Below, piece after piece: positions 1 through 14,600 of a stretch of DNA of 64,000 nt. Below the pieces are notes generated by a model. It searched no databases, was not told where the DNA came from, and saw only the letters and a list, made by a program, of their open reading frames with translations. The stretch's first letter is position 1. Each line of letters opens with the position of its first letter. Made by a program: the position numbers and the translations under genes. This stretch comes from Syngnathus acus. Lineage: Eukaryota; Chordata; Actinopteri; Syngnathiformes; Syngnathidae. Location: the NCBI RefSeq assembly GCF_901709675.1, contig NC_051088.1, positions 24,589,193 to 24,653,192 of the forward strand, given 5' to 3'.

Positions 1-63
1 AAAAAAAAAAGCCTTTCCTGTCTAAAAATATCCTTTTGTGTTTGTTTGCGTGCACGGCTGCAG

Positions 64-2621
64 ACCCGGAATCCCAGAGGAAGAAGACGGTGCAAAATGT
101 TTTGGACCTGCGACAGAACCTAGAGGAAACCATGACGAGCTTGAGAGGGGTGCCGCTGAGCCACAGGTCAGACGCACGCAAACGCACGGAAATGAAGAGA
201 AAAAAATGCCCACGACATCACTGAGCCTAGTGTGTGTGTCTGTGTGTGTCTGTCTTTCATCCTTGAGTGCATGCCTCACTTCCGTCCCGCTGTGTGCCCT
301 TCAATGTCCCTACACGAAGACACGAAGAAGAGAAAATGGGCTGATGCTTCCGTGCTGGAATACATTTGATTCACTTTTCGTACCGGGCAGTGCTGTGATA
401 ACCTTGCGTCGCTTTGTTGGGCTATTAACTCACATTGTTGCCATAAATGTGCACTTGTATTTTAAAATTGGTCCTTAATTACAAATTGTGGTTTTGCCCT
501 GTGAGGCAAATCTTAACTTTGATTGGTTCAAGAATCACTCCCACTGTAAGAATGACTTTTTTTTTTTATCATCAAATGCTAGTTCAAACACGGTCTTTCT
601 CATTCTATAGCTGTTTGGCGGGGAGCGTGTGCTACGACAGTGATGACGCTGCTGCGTTTTCCATTTCCAGTCTCTCCAATCGCTCCTCGCCACTGTCATG
701 GCGCCACGGTCAAGCAAGTCCACGCCTGCAGGCTGGCGACGCCCCATCTACGGTCAACAACCAATCGGACCTTGCCCTCCGGATCAGCCACGCCTCCCGC
801 ATTCACCTCATCGAAGATCTGGACGACACGGATCCGTCCCTGCTGAAAGGAGATTACCTGAGCGACAGTGACCTCGGGGGGAAAAGCCCCAATGAGGATG
901 ACGACGACGTGGATATTGATGATCTGGGCAATGGGTAAGTTGCATTATATTATTGACAAAGGTCTGGATTGGCATTTTTTTTCCTGTGAGCTTTTAAATG
1001 CGAAAAGTTTGAACATCTTCACACAAGTGCTGACTGTGTGAAGCCTTTGTGAGATCGTGCAACTTAAATCCCACAGCATGGCCGTGTACTGACATTTCCA
1101 CGGTAACCACAAAAATGCATCCCTGAGTCATTGAGTTGCGACACAATCCATGTCCCTGCTTTTATAGGACTGAGGTTAAGCAGACATCAGCCCTGACGCC
1201 ATAGTTGTAACTTCATCGCTAAAATTGTAAAAAACACCCTAAAAGGCCCAAAAAAGCTGAAAGCTAAGTTCATCACCGTCAATTATGTCCGCTAGGGGGC
1301 AGTGTTACCTTTCTTTTTTTTTTTCCTCTCTCCTTGGCCATGCTGTCAATTTAAAGCAGCTTCATCCTGGATTATTCTGCTTCATCTCATGTTTTATTCC
1401 ACACACTCATCCATAATACATAAAGTGGTCATACAGAGGTCACTCACAACCAATGAATATTCCTTTCCAGACTGTATATTATGCTTCACGTTCTTTCTGT
1501 CCTTTGTTATGAATTGAGTTATGAATTATCTGGCCTCCTCAAAGGTAAATTGAAATTTGAGTCAGTATGTCTCAGAGTGACTCATCTGACACGCTGAACT
1601 CTTGGTTTGTTTAGGGTGACTGTACCATGACCCGTCTTGCACTCTCTTAGTCAGGGAGCCCTCAAGTCGCTTCTCCATTTCCTGTGCGGGGGCCTCTGCC
1701 TGTCTGCTGCTGAGTTCCACACATCTGGAACTAGAACCCTCCCTTATCTCCCCGGCCGCTCCGACACATCATTTCTGACAGATACAGGGAGGTCATGTGT
1801 GTTTGCGTCAAGTTAATATGCAACGCGAAGGAGGCGTGGTCCGTTGTCAAGTCGGCCTGGAAATTTGTTGACATGCGAGGAACTCTGACGTGTGTATAAT
1901 GCGCCATAAATCATAGATTGCGAAAGTGGGTCTCGTCATGTCTGGAGCGGATGTGGTGCTCGACGTGGATTCTTTTCTAGATTAAAACCAGTTTACATTT
2001 GCAGTAGAGGAGCAACTCTGAGACAAAGTTGAGCAAAATACGCAAACACACACACAAGGCGCGACTGCGTGTGCGTGCCGCTTGTTTTCCGCCCCGCTGG
2101 ACGCAGACGATTTAGTTTCGGCTTGGTTGGGTTTTCACCCTCAGCCATCATCTCCCATGAGTGAACTCAGGGTTTCCATGGTTACCCTGCGAAACAAGCC
2201 CTCCCTCCCTCCCTACATCATCCTCGTGAATTATGAATGCATGCATGCGGCGCACGACGTACATATATGTGCGTAAATGTCACTCAAGCTTCCTCCCTGT
2301 ATTGTTTTGTGTGTGTTGTCTTTGTGTAAAAGTAGAAGTGGACTCTTTCTGCTTTTATTTTTAACAGTGCAGGGAAGTGAAAGAGACCATCGGCTTTTGT
2401 AGTGTGGGTGTGCAGTTTTTGAAAAGAAAGCAACCTTACTTTCAAGTCTTCAATCCTTTTTTTTTAGCCTCATTTCTTGCCTTTGCTTTGCTGACAATGA
2501 TGGCAGTCAATCACCTGTAATTGGTTGGAACTCAGTAGATTTTCTTATTTACCTGTTTAAAAAATCGATACTATATCACCATCTGCTGGAGAATTTAGAG
2601 CTTATCCCTCTCTTATGCATG

Positions 2622-2693
<72 letters not shown>

Positions 2694-5600
2694 GATTCCC
2701 TCCTGTTGTGAACAAGATCCATGTGCTATGAGTCACACTCCTGGCCCCTTCTCCCCCCCCCCCCCCCCCTCCTCCCCAACTCAGCACTCTGCCCCACCCT
2801 ACACACACACACAGACTATGAGTGATGATCATATATCTATAAAATGCTGTGAGTGAAAGGGAGAAACCCAAAGGTTCTCAGGAAACAGTTTGTGGTTTTT
2901 GGCGTTTGGGAATGTTGACAGCACGCGTGTTGCGCTTGTCAGTGCCGACGTGCCCTTTTCATGCCGGCCTTGATGACTTCATGCACTTCTTCTTGATGTC
3001 CGTCTGCTCAGTGTGGCGTGTAATCAATGACTTGCACTGTCAAGAAACATAGCAGCACCTTTGCGTGTTTTTCTTTTTTTCTCCGGTCATAGCACAGCAC
3101 CTGTGGCAACTTCTCAAAACATTTTAGGAGCTTTGCCCGTTTCCTTCATGATTATGTTTGCGTTATCTCTTTTCGTCCGTGTCGGCACGCACGCGCATGA
3201 ATTCACATACGCACGCTTGACATCGGCGGTCAAGTTGTCTGCAGTCAGTTGTTTCAGGAATGCTTGGATAACACTCCTGTCTGGTCTCTCCTCGGATTTG
3301 TTTAGTTTGGAAACCTGCTGTTTTGATTTTGGAAAATGCTGTGCTGTAGAACAAAAAGCACATGTTGCATTATGCAGGATGTGACTGCAGTTCATTTTTA
3401 CATTGCAGGTCCAAGTGGCATATTCCAACTTAATCACAATTGTGTTTTTTTTGTTGTTTTTCCCCAATTGCTCTTGAGTTACTCTATGAGCATCAACACT
3501 GGGTGATAACAACATGGTACAACTTAAAGAGGAAATCACAAAAGATGGGCAAATGAAGCTTCAAGATGATTCATGAACCCGTTGTTGTGTTTACTTCGAC
3601 CTCTAGCTGGCACTCTCTGAAAGCCCACCGACTTGCCATTTCTTAAAACCCTCACTGCCATCTAGAGGAGCCAAAGAATACAACAACTGGTTCATGAAGC
3701 TTCATTTTCCCATCACTAGAAATCGCCCCAAAAGTTTTCTTTCCGTGCAGCCCAACTCATCGAAACTGTTGTGGAATATGAATCAAATGGGTAAAATCCA
3801 AATGGCACAATGCCTGACACTCCCAGGCTTTCTATGGCAATGCTTAAAACAGAATAAGAGAAACGAGGCACTTTGTGTGTGTGTGTGGAGGACGCCCACA
3901 TAGTTAAGAGGGATGCGTTACCATGTCAACAATATGAATGAGCAGTGGAAACAAATAGAGGCGACTCAGCGGTTCAAAGGTCACGACTTTTGTCCCCCAT
4001 GACCAATTTCATCACATTTCCTTCCAGGAAAGAAGTGAATCTGACTTTTCCGGTAGGTGTTATGATGATAGTATTAAGCAAGGGTAAAGATGAAAGTTGC
4101 TGGGGAGAAAAAGCCACCCGGAGAGCAACAACCAATGAGAAACTTGATGCTATCGCAACACCCTTCAAAAACATGAAAAAAAATTCGCTGAGTTGACAAC
4201 TGGATCCGTTAGTGGAAGATTATGGCTTTTCTTTCAGAAGCAATTTTGCTAATCAATGGCTTCATTGAAACTACTAGTCATTGTATTCAAGTATCCAACT
4301 GATAATCCAATAAACAAATATTCAGATAAGAAATATATTTGTGTTTTGTTATGAAGCCATTTTCATCTTGTTCTTTCATGGTTTATTGGAAATCTGTTCA
4401 CTTTCTTCTCTCGGATAAGCAACAGCCAAATATATCAAATAAAATTTAAAATATTCTTCTCTCGGTAAGCAAGCGTGAAATATATAAAATAAAATTAAAA
4501 TAAAATAATCTCTGAACAGACACCATGATTTTTTTTATTCGGCTCATTCCTCAGAAGATTGGTTCTCGCAGTAAAAAAAATAAATAAAAATCGACCCCCC
4601 CCCCCACACACACACAGTTATTTATGCCCTGCTTCGACTTCCCCACTCCATAAGTACATGCTTATCTTCTCCATAGGGGGTAAATGAAACTGCACGCTTG
4701 AAGATGAGCTTTGGCGCTTTGGATGTAAAACTCCTCAAATCCCGACACACGCACGCACACACACCTCATTGAGACTTGCAACTTTGAACAAAAGAGTGTG
4801 ACGGGGGCTTGTAACGCGCATAACAATCCACGGTGCCCCCCTGCCACTCCACACACTGTTATTCTCTGGAGTTGTTTCGACATTATCCACGCACATTGGC
4901 CTCCTGCCATTCTCCCTTCCTGTCCGTCCCCCTCTTAACGCCATCACTTCATCTTAATCCCACTCTTGCACCCCCGTGAGTGCTTCTTCATTTTGTTTCC
5001 AAAAAGACGAACCTGTTGAGTCGCATTCATTCTCAGACTTGTCATTTATCAAAGTCGAAAACTTGATTCAAGGCAGTCACATCCTTGCATTTTATATTAG
5101 CAGGCGTTGGTGTTAAAAAACCGTTGGTGGTCGTGTCACGAAGGATCTTCCTTCCACTTAACCTCAATTAACTTCTCAATCAAGCCTAAACGTCTGGCTG
5201 TGATTCAGTTTGATCAAGTGCTGCCTTATAAAGGGATTAATTTCTTTTTAGAGGCAAAGAAGAGTTGAATTATTTAATCCTTCCATTTTCTATATCCTGA
5301 TTAAGGTCACAACTTGCGGGTAAATTGTTCAACCGTGTCCTTAAAGATAGAAAAGTACTGACTCTGAGTACTAAGTACAAAAGTAAGCAGTAAAGTTTTT
5401 ATTTTCAATACCCATTTTCTTTAAAAAAAAAAAAATTCTCTGCATGCATCCTTTTTTTTTAAATCAATTTATATAATGCCCAGAATTAAAAAAAATCATG
5501 TTTTTTTTTTAATAACAGCTAGTTACTATTGGCTTGTTCCATTCACTTTACCAACACTGAATAACAATGAAATGCTGAATTAGCTAATGAGAGTCATTGA

Positions 5601-8600
5601 AAAAAAATCTGCCTTTCTCACATCAAACCAAAGTTTGACTAAAAAGTAAGGAATCGTCATTGTAGCCGATAATAAAACACATTTCTTCAACATGGCCATG
5701 GATGAGGAATTTCTTGTCTCTGTTGCATCTAATGCTCTCTTGGTTCTGTTTCTCCATGTCGCTGCATGTTCCTAAGATTTTAATCAGTCAATCAATCACT
5801 CCAGACTTACTTGTTGTTGTTTAAGTTATTTACGACTTGCTTGGGACAAGGCATTTTGTTATTGTCCTGTTTTCTTTTATATTTTACTGATATCTTTTTC
5901 TGGTTTTAAGCTCGAAATAAAATTGATCAATCAATCAATCAGTCAAAAAATGCAGTTGACTTTCCATCTCTATTTCAATCTGTTATCAAACATAAGGCGT
6001 AAAACCTCTGTCGCTGACACGACGCTGTTGTCCTCCAGCTGTATTTATATTTTTGGCGTTTACCGTGAGCTCATTTGTTTATCCAGACGTATCCCGTGAT
6101 GCGCCCCTCTCAAATTTGAGGAAGCTGAAACGATTTCACCGTTTCACTCGAGTCACATCGCCGTTTTAGCTAACACAATGAGTGCTGTTACCATAGCAAC
6201 ACTTGTTTATATGTGGACTGTGTGTGTTCCTGGTCTGATAAGAGGGAGAAGAGTTTTCCCAGGTCTCTTCCCGCTTTCATCAGTGGAGGAGTGACAGGTT
6301 CCCAGAGGCAGTTAAATGACCCTGCATGTGCACTATCATTACAAAGTCGCATCACCACCTAATTATACAACACAGATCCACCCCCGGCCGGCCGGTGTGC
6401 TCTCACCGACTCAAAAAGGTGGTCAGGGGGTGAAAGAGGGAAGGAGAGAGGGAGGGAGGGAGGGAGGCCAACAAACAAGGAGGCAGACATGTCTGGACGT
6501 GAGTCAGCGCTCAAAGTAAAAGTTGGCCAGACAGACTCGCTCGCCGACTCTTCCAGAAACTCGGATGAGGCTTGACATAAATAAAGCCCCTTTCCCAATG
6601 AGATTGGGAATTTCAATGAGTTGACTGCGTGTGGCCACAGGAGCGGTTCTTTGGATTCGGAACACCAAGCAACAGTCGTGGTGGCGCTTGTGCACAACAC
6701 GGGCGAGTCAGAGTGCCAGAAAGTCAGTCGGTCACACAATTGTAGAGTAGCCACGGGTTTTACGGTTACTTTAAAACACAGATGTCAAACTTCCGCTATC
6801 CTGAAGGTTTTTGATGTTCCCCTCATCCAACACCTGATTCAAGTGTTCGTGATCCTTATCCTGCAATGTTGATGATTGGAAATTTGAATCGCCAGATGCG
6901 CATGGTCTTTTGCACACACACGCATACAAAATTCATTTCCTGGTTGCGAGCTAGCTACACCCCACCTAGCCGCCATATCACCGCTACCATATCAATACAG
7001 ATTACATTATTATATTGTATATTACAGTAATCCCTCGTTTATCGCGGATAATTGGTTCCAAAAACCACCCGCGATAAGTGGAATCCGCGAAGTACGGTCA
7101 CCAACAAGAAGTACTGGGCAGGCTAACGAGTTAGCGGAAAGATGCTAATTCGCGATCGTGCTAACACGCGAAAACAGACTTCTAAAGGAATGTAAACGAA
7201 CATTTGGAGCAATACTACATTGTCCTAAAGGTTAGACACGTTTCCTCAATTTAGAAGTTTAATTTTGACTTTTAAATGTTTTTTTAATTTGGAAAAAAAA
7301 TCCACGATGTAGTGAAGCCGCGATAAACGAAACGCAAAGTCGTGAGGGATCACTGTATATGTATGCAACAATATTCAACCACTTCATATTTATAATTTCA
7401 TACATAGCTTTTGGATGACATCATCTAGCGTGCCAAACTACTCTGACAAGTAGAATTTTTCCCCAAAGTTACTCAAGCCAACGTAAGAAGGTAAATCACC
7501 TCTGCCCAGCGAGTGGCGCATGGCACGGGTGGGCTGTAGCCTAAACAACTCTTTGTTGATTCCGTATTTCAAAAGGCTATTAATGATCCCCTCTGTGGCT
7601 TTCCTCCAATCTCTTTATTTCTCTCACTTGTCTCATTGCATTTGGTGTCAGTGATCTCCATCACCTCCCCCCAGCCTCCCTCCATTGAACAGGCACAGCT
7701 ATTCACTGGGGTCCACTCAGTGCTTCAAGTGTTTAAACGCCACTGGGTGTCGTGGGGGGGGTTATGTGGTTTCAGGGAGGGGGCGACTGGATACACGATA
7801 CCCGCGCAAGTCTCCAATCGCTAATACAATAGAAACTCTCCTGGCACTCATGAACTCCCACGTGCTTCATTATATTCAGAATATTTACGTCACCTTGCAT
7901 TTGCTGTTTTCTCATCGCGGCTGTTCTTTCCCTCGCGAACAGTTTCGGCTAGCTTGCAGGGTTCCGTTATAGCTCCTTTCGTGGGCAACTTGAAATTAAA
8001 ATACACGACGCCATTAACGCTGCCTAATTTTAGAGAAGCCAACAAGTCTGCAGTTTGTGTGTTAATGACTGGACATAAAGAGCTCTGCAGCTCGTTCCCA
8101 GAATTTACAGACCCTGTAAGGTTCATTGCAAGGGCTTACTAATGAGTTACACCATTAAAACAAAGAGATAAAAAGAAGCACAATGGGGCTAGAAGAGGAT
8201 TTGCTTTTCAAAAGGTTGAAAGACTGTTCCTTTAGTAATCATCAACTTTTGCCTGATGGGAAAAAGACGTTTTTTACTACACTTCGATGTGTTACACTCA
8301 TCAGTTCCTTTTATAGACTAATGGTGCATTTACACAACAAGCAAAAACAATCAACTGGGAAATAAGACGTGGTTTCAAAGTTGTTGTTTTGATGTCAATA
8401 ACTTTGATCCCTTTTATCGTAAAAAATCAAACCTTGTGGCAAAAAGATGCGTGTGACGATAACACTTTTGGATATAGCTCTGCTCCAAACGGATGTTTAT
8501 TTCCTATTCAATTAGCCCGTCTCGCGAGGTTGCTGTGAATTGAGTGCGTATTGATTACAGTCTGGCGCCTGTAAAAGTGTTGTGACACGTCGCTTTGGAG

Positions 8601-11600
8601 GATGTGATACCTGCTCGGCTTTTCTCCCACGGCGGGCGGCAGTGCGCGCGCGTCCAAGCCTTGGTGCGCGTTTTGGCTGCAGGCACAGCTGCTCGCGAGC
8701 AACTAGAAGGCAGAAGAATTCGGGGTGTTGCCTTCATCCTCCCCTTTTCGCTGTCCCTCCCTCACCGTCAGTGCGAGAGAGAGAGACGAAGAGTGGGATC
8801 ACAGCAGGAGTGGGTGGGTGTGTGGGTCAGTCAGTTAACGCTGCCGGCTCCCACGGGCGGACGGGACCGACCGAACGCACCGCGCTGGTTTTCTCTCCTC
8901 TTATCTGACACTTTTTTTTTCTTTTTGGGACATGCCCGAGAGGAACAAAGCAGCTTCGAAAGGTGGACTGTTGTAAAATGAGCGGCCGCGTGTTGAACGG
9001 CAAAATGCTGCAGCTCCCGGCTCCGCAGCGCCGAGGGAGGACAATGCACTTTCTGTCAAGGTAGTGAGTGAGTGCACTTTCATCGCCGCTCATACGGACT
9101 CTTTTGCCTTATTTTTGCGTTTGATGCCGCGTTGAAAGGCAGATTTCTAATCTTGTCATCACATCAGTGCAAGTCGATGAACCTGTCCGCTCGTGCGTAA
9201 ATGCGCTTTCCATTGTCCGCAAATGTGGACATCTTAATCATGTTAAATCTTAGACTATTAGAAATGCCGTGCACAGTATAAAAGGGTGCTGTTGCAGAAA
9301 ATCAAATGAGTGTACAATATTCTGACAATGATTGATTTTGCAATTGTGCACGCTGCTTATTGCATTGTTTTAACGAAGTGCGCCGATGACGGGCGCTTGA
9401 ATTGAGCAGCAGGCGTGAGTGGGCGTGTTGCTATCGATCCCCTGCAGAACCCGATCGCATTCAGCTCCAACGCCTGACCTATATTCTGAAGCGACGGCGC
9501 GCTGTGCCGCCGCCGCCTCCTCCGCGCCATCTCCGTGCCCAGTGCCCACGCTGCGCCACGCTGCGCTGCGCACCGGTTCGCACTATGATGGGCGGGCCAA
9601 GGAAGCCTTTGATAACTGAGGATGTGCACAAAATGTTTTTATTGTTGTGCTTGTAGCTCCGTGGGCAGCAGTGTCGCAGTGGTTTGTTAGTACGTCTGCC
9701 TAACACTTGTGAGGTTTGATGTTTGAATCTTAGCCTTTGTGTGACAATCATCACAGAATCTTAAATGATGTGAATGCACGCACGTTTGTCAAATCATGTG
9801 AATGTATAAATTGATCATCATTGTATACAATTGAACCTAACTTAATTGTGTTTGCTCAATGTGATCAAAAATCAGGGCTGTTTGTGTTATATGGAGCATT
9901 TGGTGAAAGTATTGATTTTTTTTTTAATGTAGTTTGGAAATACCAAAAATCTGCAATAATCCTGAGGTTAAAATCAAATCACTGCAGTAGTACGCTCTTT
10001 GTTTCTTCTTAATGCATCTGCCAATATTGAGTACCAAGCCGATACACAAATCGAGTTAGAAATCAACAAATTAAATCAAGTCAGAAGTCATGGAAAATGG
10101 GGACAACCAAATATTTAAGTAGTGTTCCAGTTATGTTCAAAAAATAAAACGACTCGATTATCTGCCAACATGAAAACTCCATTTGGCATAAATCAGGAAG
10201 TTCTGCCTTAGTAGGCCACATAAAATGATGCGGCTGGCTGCAAATCGGTGTCTCGCGTTTGACACCGACGAGATGGTGATTGTTGATTGTGTGGCTGGCC
10301 AACTGACCTCCGGCATCCATTAACCCTTTGTGTAATCTTGTTGCAGTGAAGATCCGTCCATTCATTGGATCATTAGAAACACACACACACACACAAAAAG
10401 CTTCAAACAGTTTCACTATCTTCAAATTGCACATTTTCAAGTGCCACAGGGGGCCTAATGGGGTGTTTTTGTTCAACGTGCATTTCTAAACAGACCGTGG
10501 TTACACACATTTTTAATCAAACATTACAACAGTGATTGTGAGCAACCCATTTCCAAGCAACACATAGATTTGAGTAATATGATTAGCTGGAGTGAAGAGT
10601 AAATCCAACATCAACTTTGTCCCACTGTGTGTCTGCTCAGCGTGACTCGGCCCCATGATAACCGCAGATTGGAAAGAGTGTGACATCACTCATTGACACT
10701 CAAGTCCCATAAATCTTTGTAATGGCATTCCATTTCAAATCTAGACCGAGAGGGTATGATGTGGTCCAGGTGTGTGTCAGAAGATGATGTCATTCATTTG
10801 CGTGTGTGAGTCACAGGTTAAACTGAAGGCTGGATCAGCTCAGGAATTTCACCATGCATTTTCAGCAACTATTTATTTGCAGTTACAATGTCGTCATTCA
10901 AGCTGATAGCGGATGGTTGGTATTGTTAGCATTGCTGCGATCATACATTTCTTTGACAACTGTGGCATCACAAAGACTCTGTTGTGCTGATGGTGGGCTT
11001 AAGGGGAGATTGCGTTGTTTTGAAAACAGACTTTGCTGAGTTGGTTGGAAAAGTCAAAAGGGTCAACGTGACGATGTCCGCTTGTCCACAAAAACGCACG
11101 ACCCAAGACTTCATGAAAAACATTCATTCAAATGTGCAGCTTAGAAATATTAGTATCGGAGCATATGTATAGTATCGGAGCATATGTACAGTATCGACAC
11201 TTACACATGTATGTATAGTATTGGCACTGATGCATTTCATTTACCTCTAAATGCTCCTGCAAGTCCTTCCCAGAAGATCAAATATTTGTGTGGTCTGCAA
11301 AAGAAACAAATTGAACAAATTTCAATCTATCCAAATTGCACAACAGAAACAGTATGGGTCCCAAGATTAACCCCTGTGGATCACCACAGATGATGTTTAA
11401 CCACTCAAACCTATGATTACCCATCTTAAATCACGATGATTACAATATTAAAGCTTTATGAGGTCATCACATCCACAAAGAATTACGCAGCAATTGCTGA
11501 AGAATCACAATTTGAACCGACAGCCTCTCTTCAAGTTTGCTGTGATTCCTACCAAAGCAAAAACGGGATCTTCTCCTGAATGTAGACGATTGTGAAAGAA

Positions 11601-14600
11601 ATGCCAGAAGGTAAATAATCATAACAACACAACTCATCCTTAAACATGCCCCAAAAAAATCTGATTCTAGCTGCTTAGCAAGTAATTGAACAAGGTTACA
11701 TTGGCAACTTAGTCATTAGTGAGAGTGAAACAACAGATGCTTTTTATTGTACACAGGAGCCCATGTTCACAAACAGAGCTCATATCTTCCTGAGGTGGTG
11801 CCTCCTGTGGTGAGGGGGACTAACATCAAACAATGCTGCACCACGCACGGTTCGCCGCACGTGAAGGAAAAAGGTGCACGTGGAAAACTCAATAACACCT
11901 CGAAAATCAACTCAAGCTGCCACTTTTGTCCCGTTTCCTTATATTGACACGCGTGGTATTTCCTTCTGCTGATACTTTGGTATATGTATGTGCTTGCATA
12001 TGTTGGAGGATTAGGGAGTGGGAGCCCAGAATACACACACTGGAATGTCAAGTGTGTGTTTTGAGCAGCCCCACGGCAAGGAATGCTGTAACATCTTGAA
12101 GCGCCATGAGTATTATGTGTGTGTTATGGGTGACAGCAGGTGAAGGGTGCATGCTCTTGATGGGAGCGCCCTCCAGGCATGTCGCTCACCTCTCCATATG
12201 TTGTCATCGAATGCGAACACAACGGGGCTGTCTTGAGCTTGAGGTGCGGTCGCTGTATGGTGGCACTTTACAAGAAGTTTGGCAGATTGAAAAACAATTC
12301 TTCGAGAGGCTTGAGGCTCTTTATTTCCACTCTCAAACTAAATATACAACAAAAACTACTTTGCTTTAAAATCCATTCAGCCTCATGCTAACATCCAGTG
12401 TATGGAAAATGCCCTTTACATGCTAGTGGTTAGCATCGGAAGGCATGATTTTCGAAACAATGGATATTTGGACACAAATGGTGAAGCATCATATGTAGAC
12501 AGTTAATATAACAATATTCACCATCTGATATAATAGAGTGCTATTTTTTATTTCAAAAGGTTAAAAAAATCTTTGTTGGGTTTGAGATACTGGAACAGAT
12601 TAATGGCATTTTTATTCATTTCAATAGAGAAAGATGATTTGGGCTATGCATACTCTTATTTCATGGTAAGACTGCATATGCCTTTAATATTCTCCGTATA
12701 TTTGAGCACAACTCATCAAAATGAGAAAGTTCATGTCCTGACATCAACGGGCCTTTGTTACTTATTGTTTTTGCTCGAATGTTTGGACAACCTTTGTCAG
12801 GTGCTTAGTGGTGTTCTAGTCTGGTCTCTTTGTGGAGCTTTAGTCGATTAAAAAAAGAAAAGCGCACGATTGAGAATTTGGCACATTGTGCTATTGCTCT
12901 TTATTCTTTCCTTTTCATTCCATCCACGGCGCAAAGCTGACATAACACAAGCTTGAATACCAGTTGAGTTGTCCTAATCCTCCAGATTAGCACGTTAGCT
13001 GTTGTCATCATAACACTTCCATTGATATAACTGCTAACATTATGTTTCCCGCTGAAGTTCTGACCAAACAGTCAGCGGCTGACAATCTTAATCGGGCGAC
13101 ACCCGAGTTTTCTTTCTTTCTTTCCTGTATTGTTTTGATCCAACCGTTTGTGTTTGTCCCTCCACGAAGCTGCTTCAAGCTAGCAAGAAACGTGCTACAT
13201 TTCAAAGCGGTACCTCCCTTCTCGTTTATGTGCTCCCCCCCGGTTCCTTCCCTTTCAAACCAAAACATCCTTCTACGCTGTTAATTCACACAGCCGTTAA
13301 GTCAGCTGACGTTCCTGGAGGGAGGCCAGAGGTAATTCTAGCCAAGGATCCAAGCCTGGGCCTCCAAACGCCGGGGTTCCCCTTTGTTGAACTCCTCCTC
13401 GAATCTTTCAACTTAGTGGGTGCTTCACGCGAAACCCCAGACGGAACGACTTAAGGAAACCATTTGAAAGGACATTCCACCTTGTCTCGGGAGTGCTGTC
13501 CCTCTTGTGCTTCCGCTCACGATAGATTTTGGGAAGAAAAATCCCTACATTGGATGTCAAGGCTGACTAAGCCACATCAGAGGTCACCAGCACCCAATTT
13601 CTTCTGCTCTTTTGTCAAGCCATTTTGTTACACTTTCTACTTTGAGGTGGTAAAGATAATCCCTAAATGTCTTAATGCCTTAATTTATGTAGAGTAGGTT
13701 CAAAGATATTAAAGCTCTAAGCTGAAAGAAACTGGCAGCTTCAAGCTTTAAAACTCGCCTGAAGTCAGAAGATGAAGTTCCATGCAGGTCCATATTGGGG
13801 CTCACAATAGATCAAGTTGACCCAGTTGGGTGTCAGCTTGATCGCCCGCGGAATGATTCCAAAACGTTCCTTATATGATGCTTGGGCCCTCCACTGTTTT
13901 TTTGTCTTGCTTCATTTCATTAGTAGTCAACTTTTTGGCTGCAATGTCCTGGACAAACTTCATCTGGGAGCGTCTACATGGCTCCGTATTGCGCAATCAA
14001 AGCCAAAAGGTTATTTTAAGAGCATCAATCAAAATAGCTTTTTTTTTTTTTCAACAAAATATGTGAACTTTTCACTGATTATAGTGCTTTGATTATATAT
14101 TTCAGTAAAATGTTTTCCCTACACTCATAAGGAAAATGTACAGATCAAAATTCCTTAAAGGAGAAACCAGACAAGTCATTCACTCCACGGAGGGGACAAT
14201 GTCCCATATCACATTTGTACTTGAGACCCCTCCGGGTCATTGCTGTCAGGGTCGCACCCATCAAAGGCCCAAGAGGATTTCTCCTCCTTGATTGCCACTT
14301 CACGCCACCGACGTCTTATTTCTTCCTCTTTAGGTTTCCTTCACACACACATGTCAATGCCTTCTGCCAAGGCTATTGGCCAATTCCTCTTCTGTTGGCA
14401 GATGGAATTAGCAGTAATTAAAGTCATTCACTCACTAATCCCTTTTAATGCCCCCAAAGTGTGTGCATGTGTGTCGCTCCTTATGGTCACATTGTCTTCT
14501 GAAACAAACTACTCTAATGCTGACAGGGACATTTGGGAATAGGCTACTGTTTTAATTGTCTTGTGACTTCCTATAAGTCTTTTACAATATAGCTCGTCTG

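Larger units (their letters stand above)
935..8559 (+). other. First part of the large nav1 intron; no gene found
   Basis: Begins with a consensus donor gtaagt at 935. I see no coding exon with supportable homology. Contents are repeats listed separately: a CA microsatellite (2626-2691), a C-run (2751-2769), a hAT-type MITE (3540-3718), a LINE-like tail (5845-5942), a G/A tract (6431-6464) and a mariner-type MITE (7025-7355). The remainder is AT-rich and unremarkable. Confidence 0.8.

Noticed and set aside
2602-2871. 89-codon minus-strand open frame rich in Val/Cys
   Set aside because: It is the CA microsatellite and C-run read in one frame.
8582-9093. Several overlapping open frames of 60-128 codons on both strands
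   Set aside because: GC-rich CpG block with few stop codons; none has recognisable motifs. Only the short ATG exon at 8978 fits splice phase.
9357-9754. Minus- and plus-strand frames of 66-91 codons
   Set aside because: Second CpG-dense patch; Arg/Ala/Pro-rich low-complexity readings without homology.
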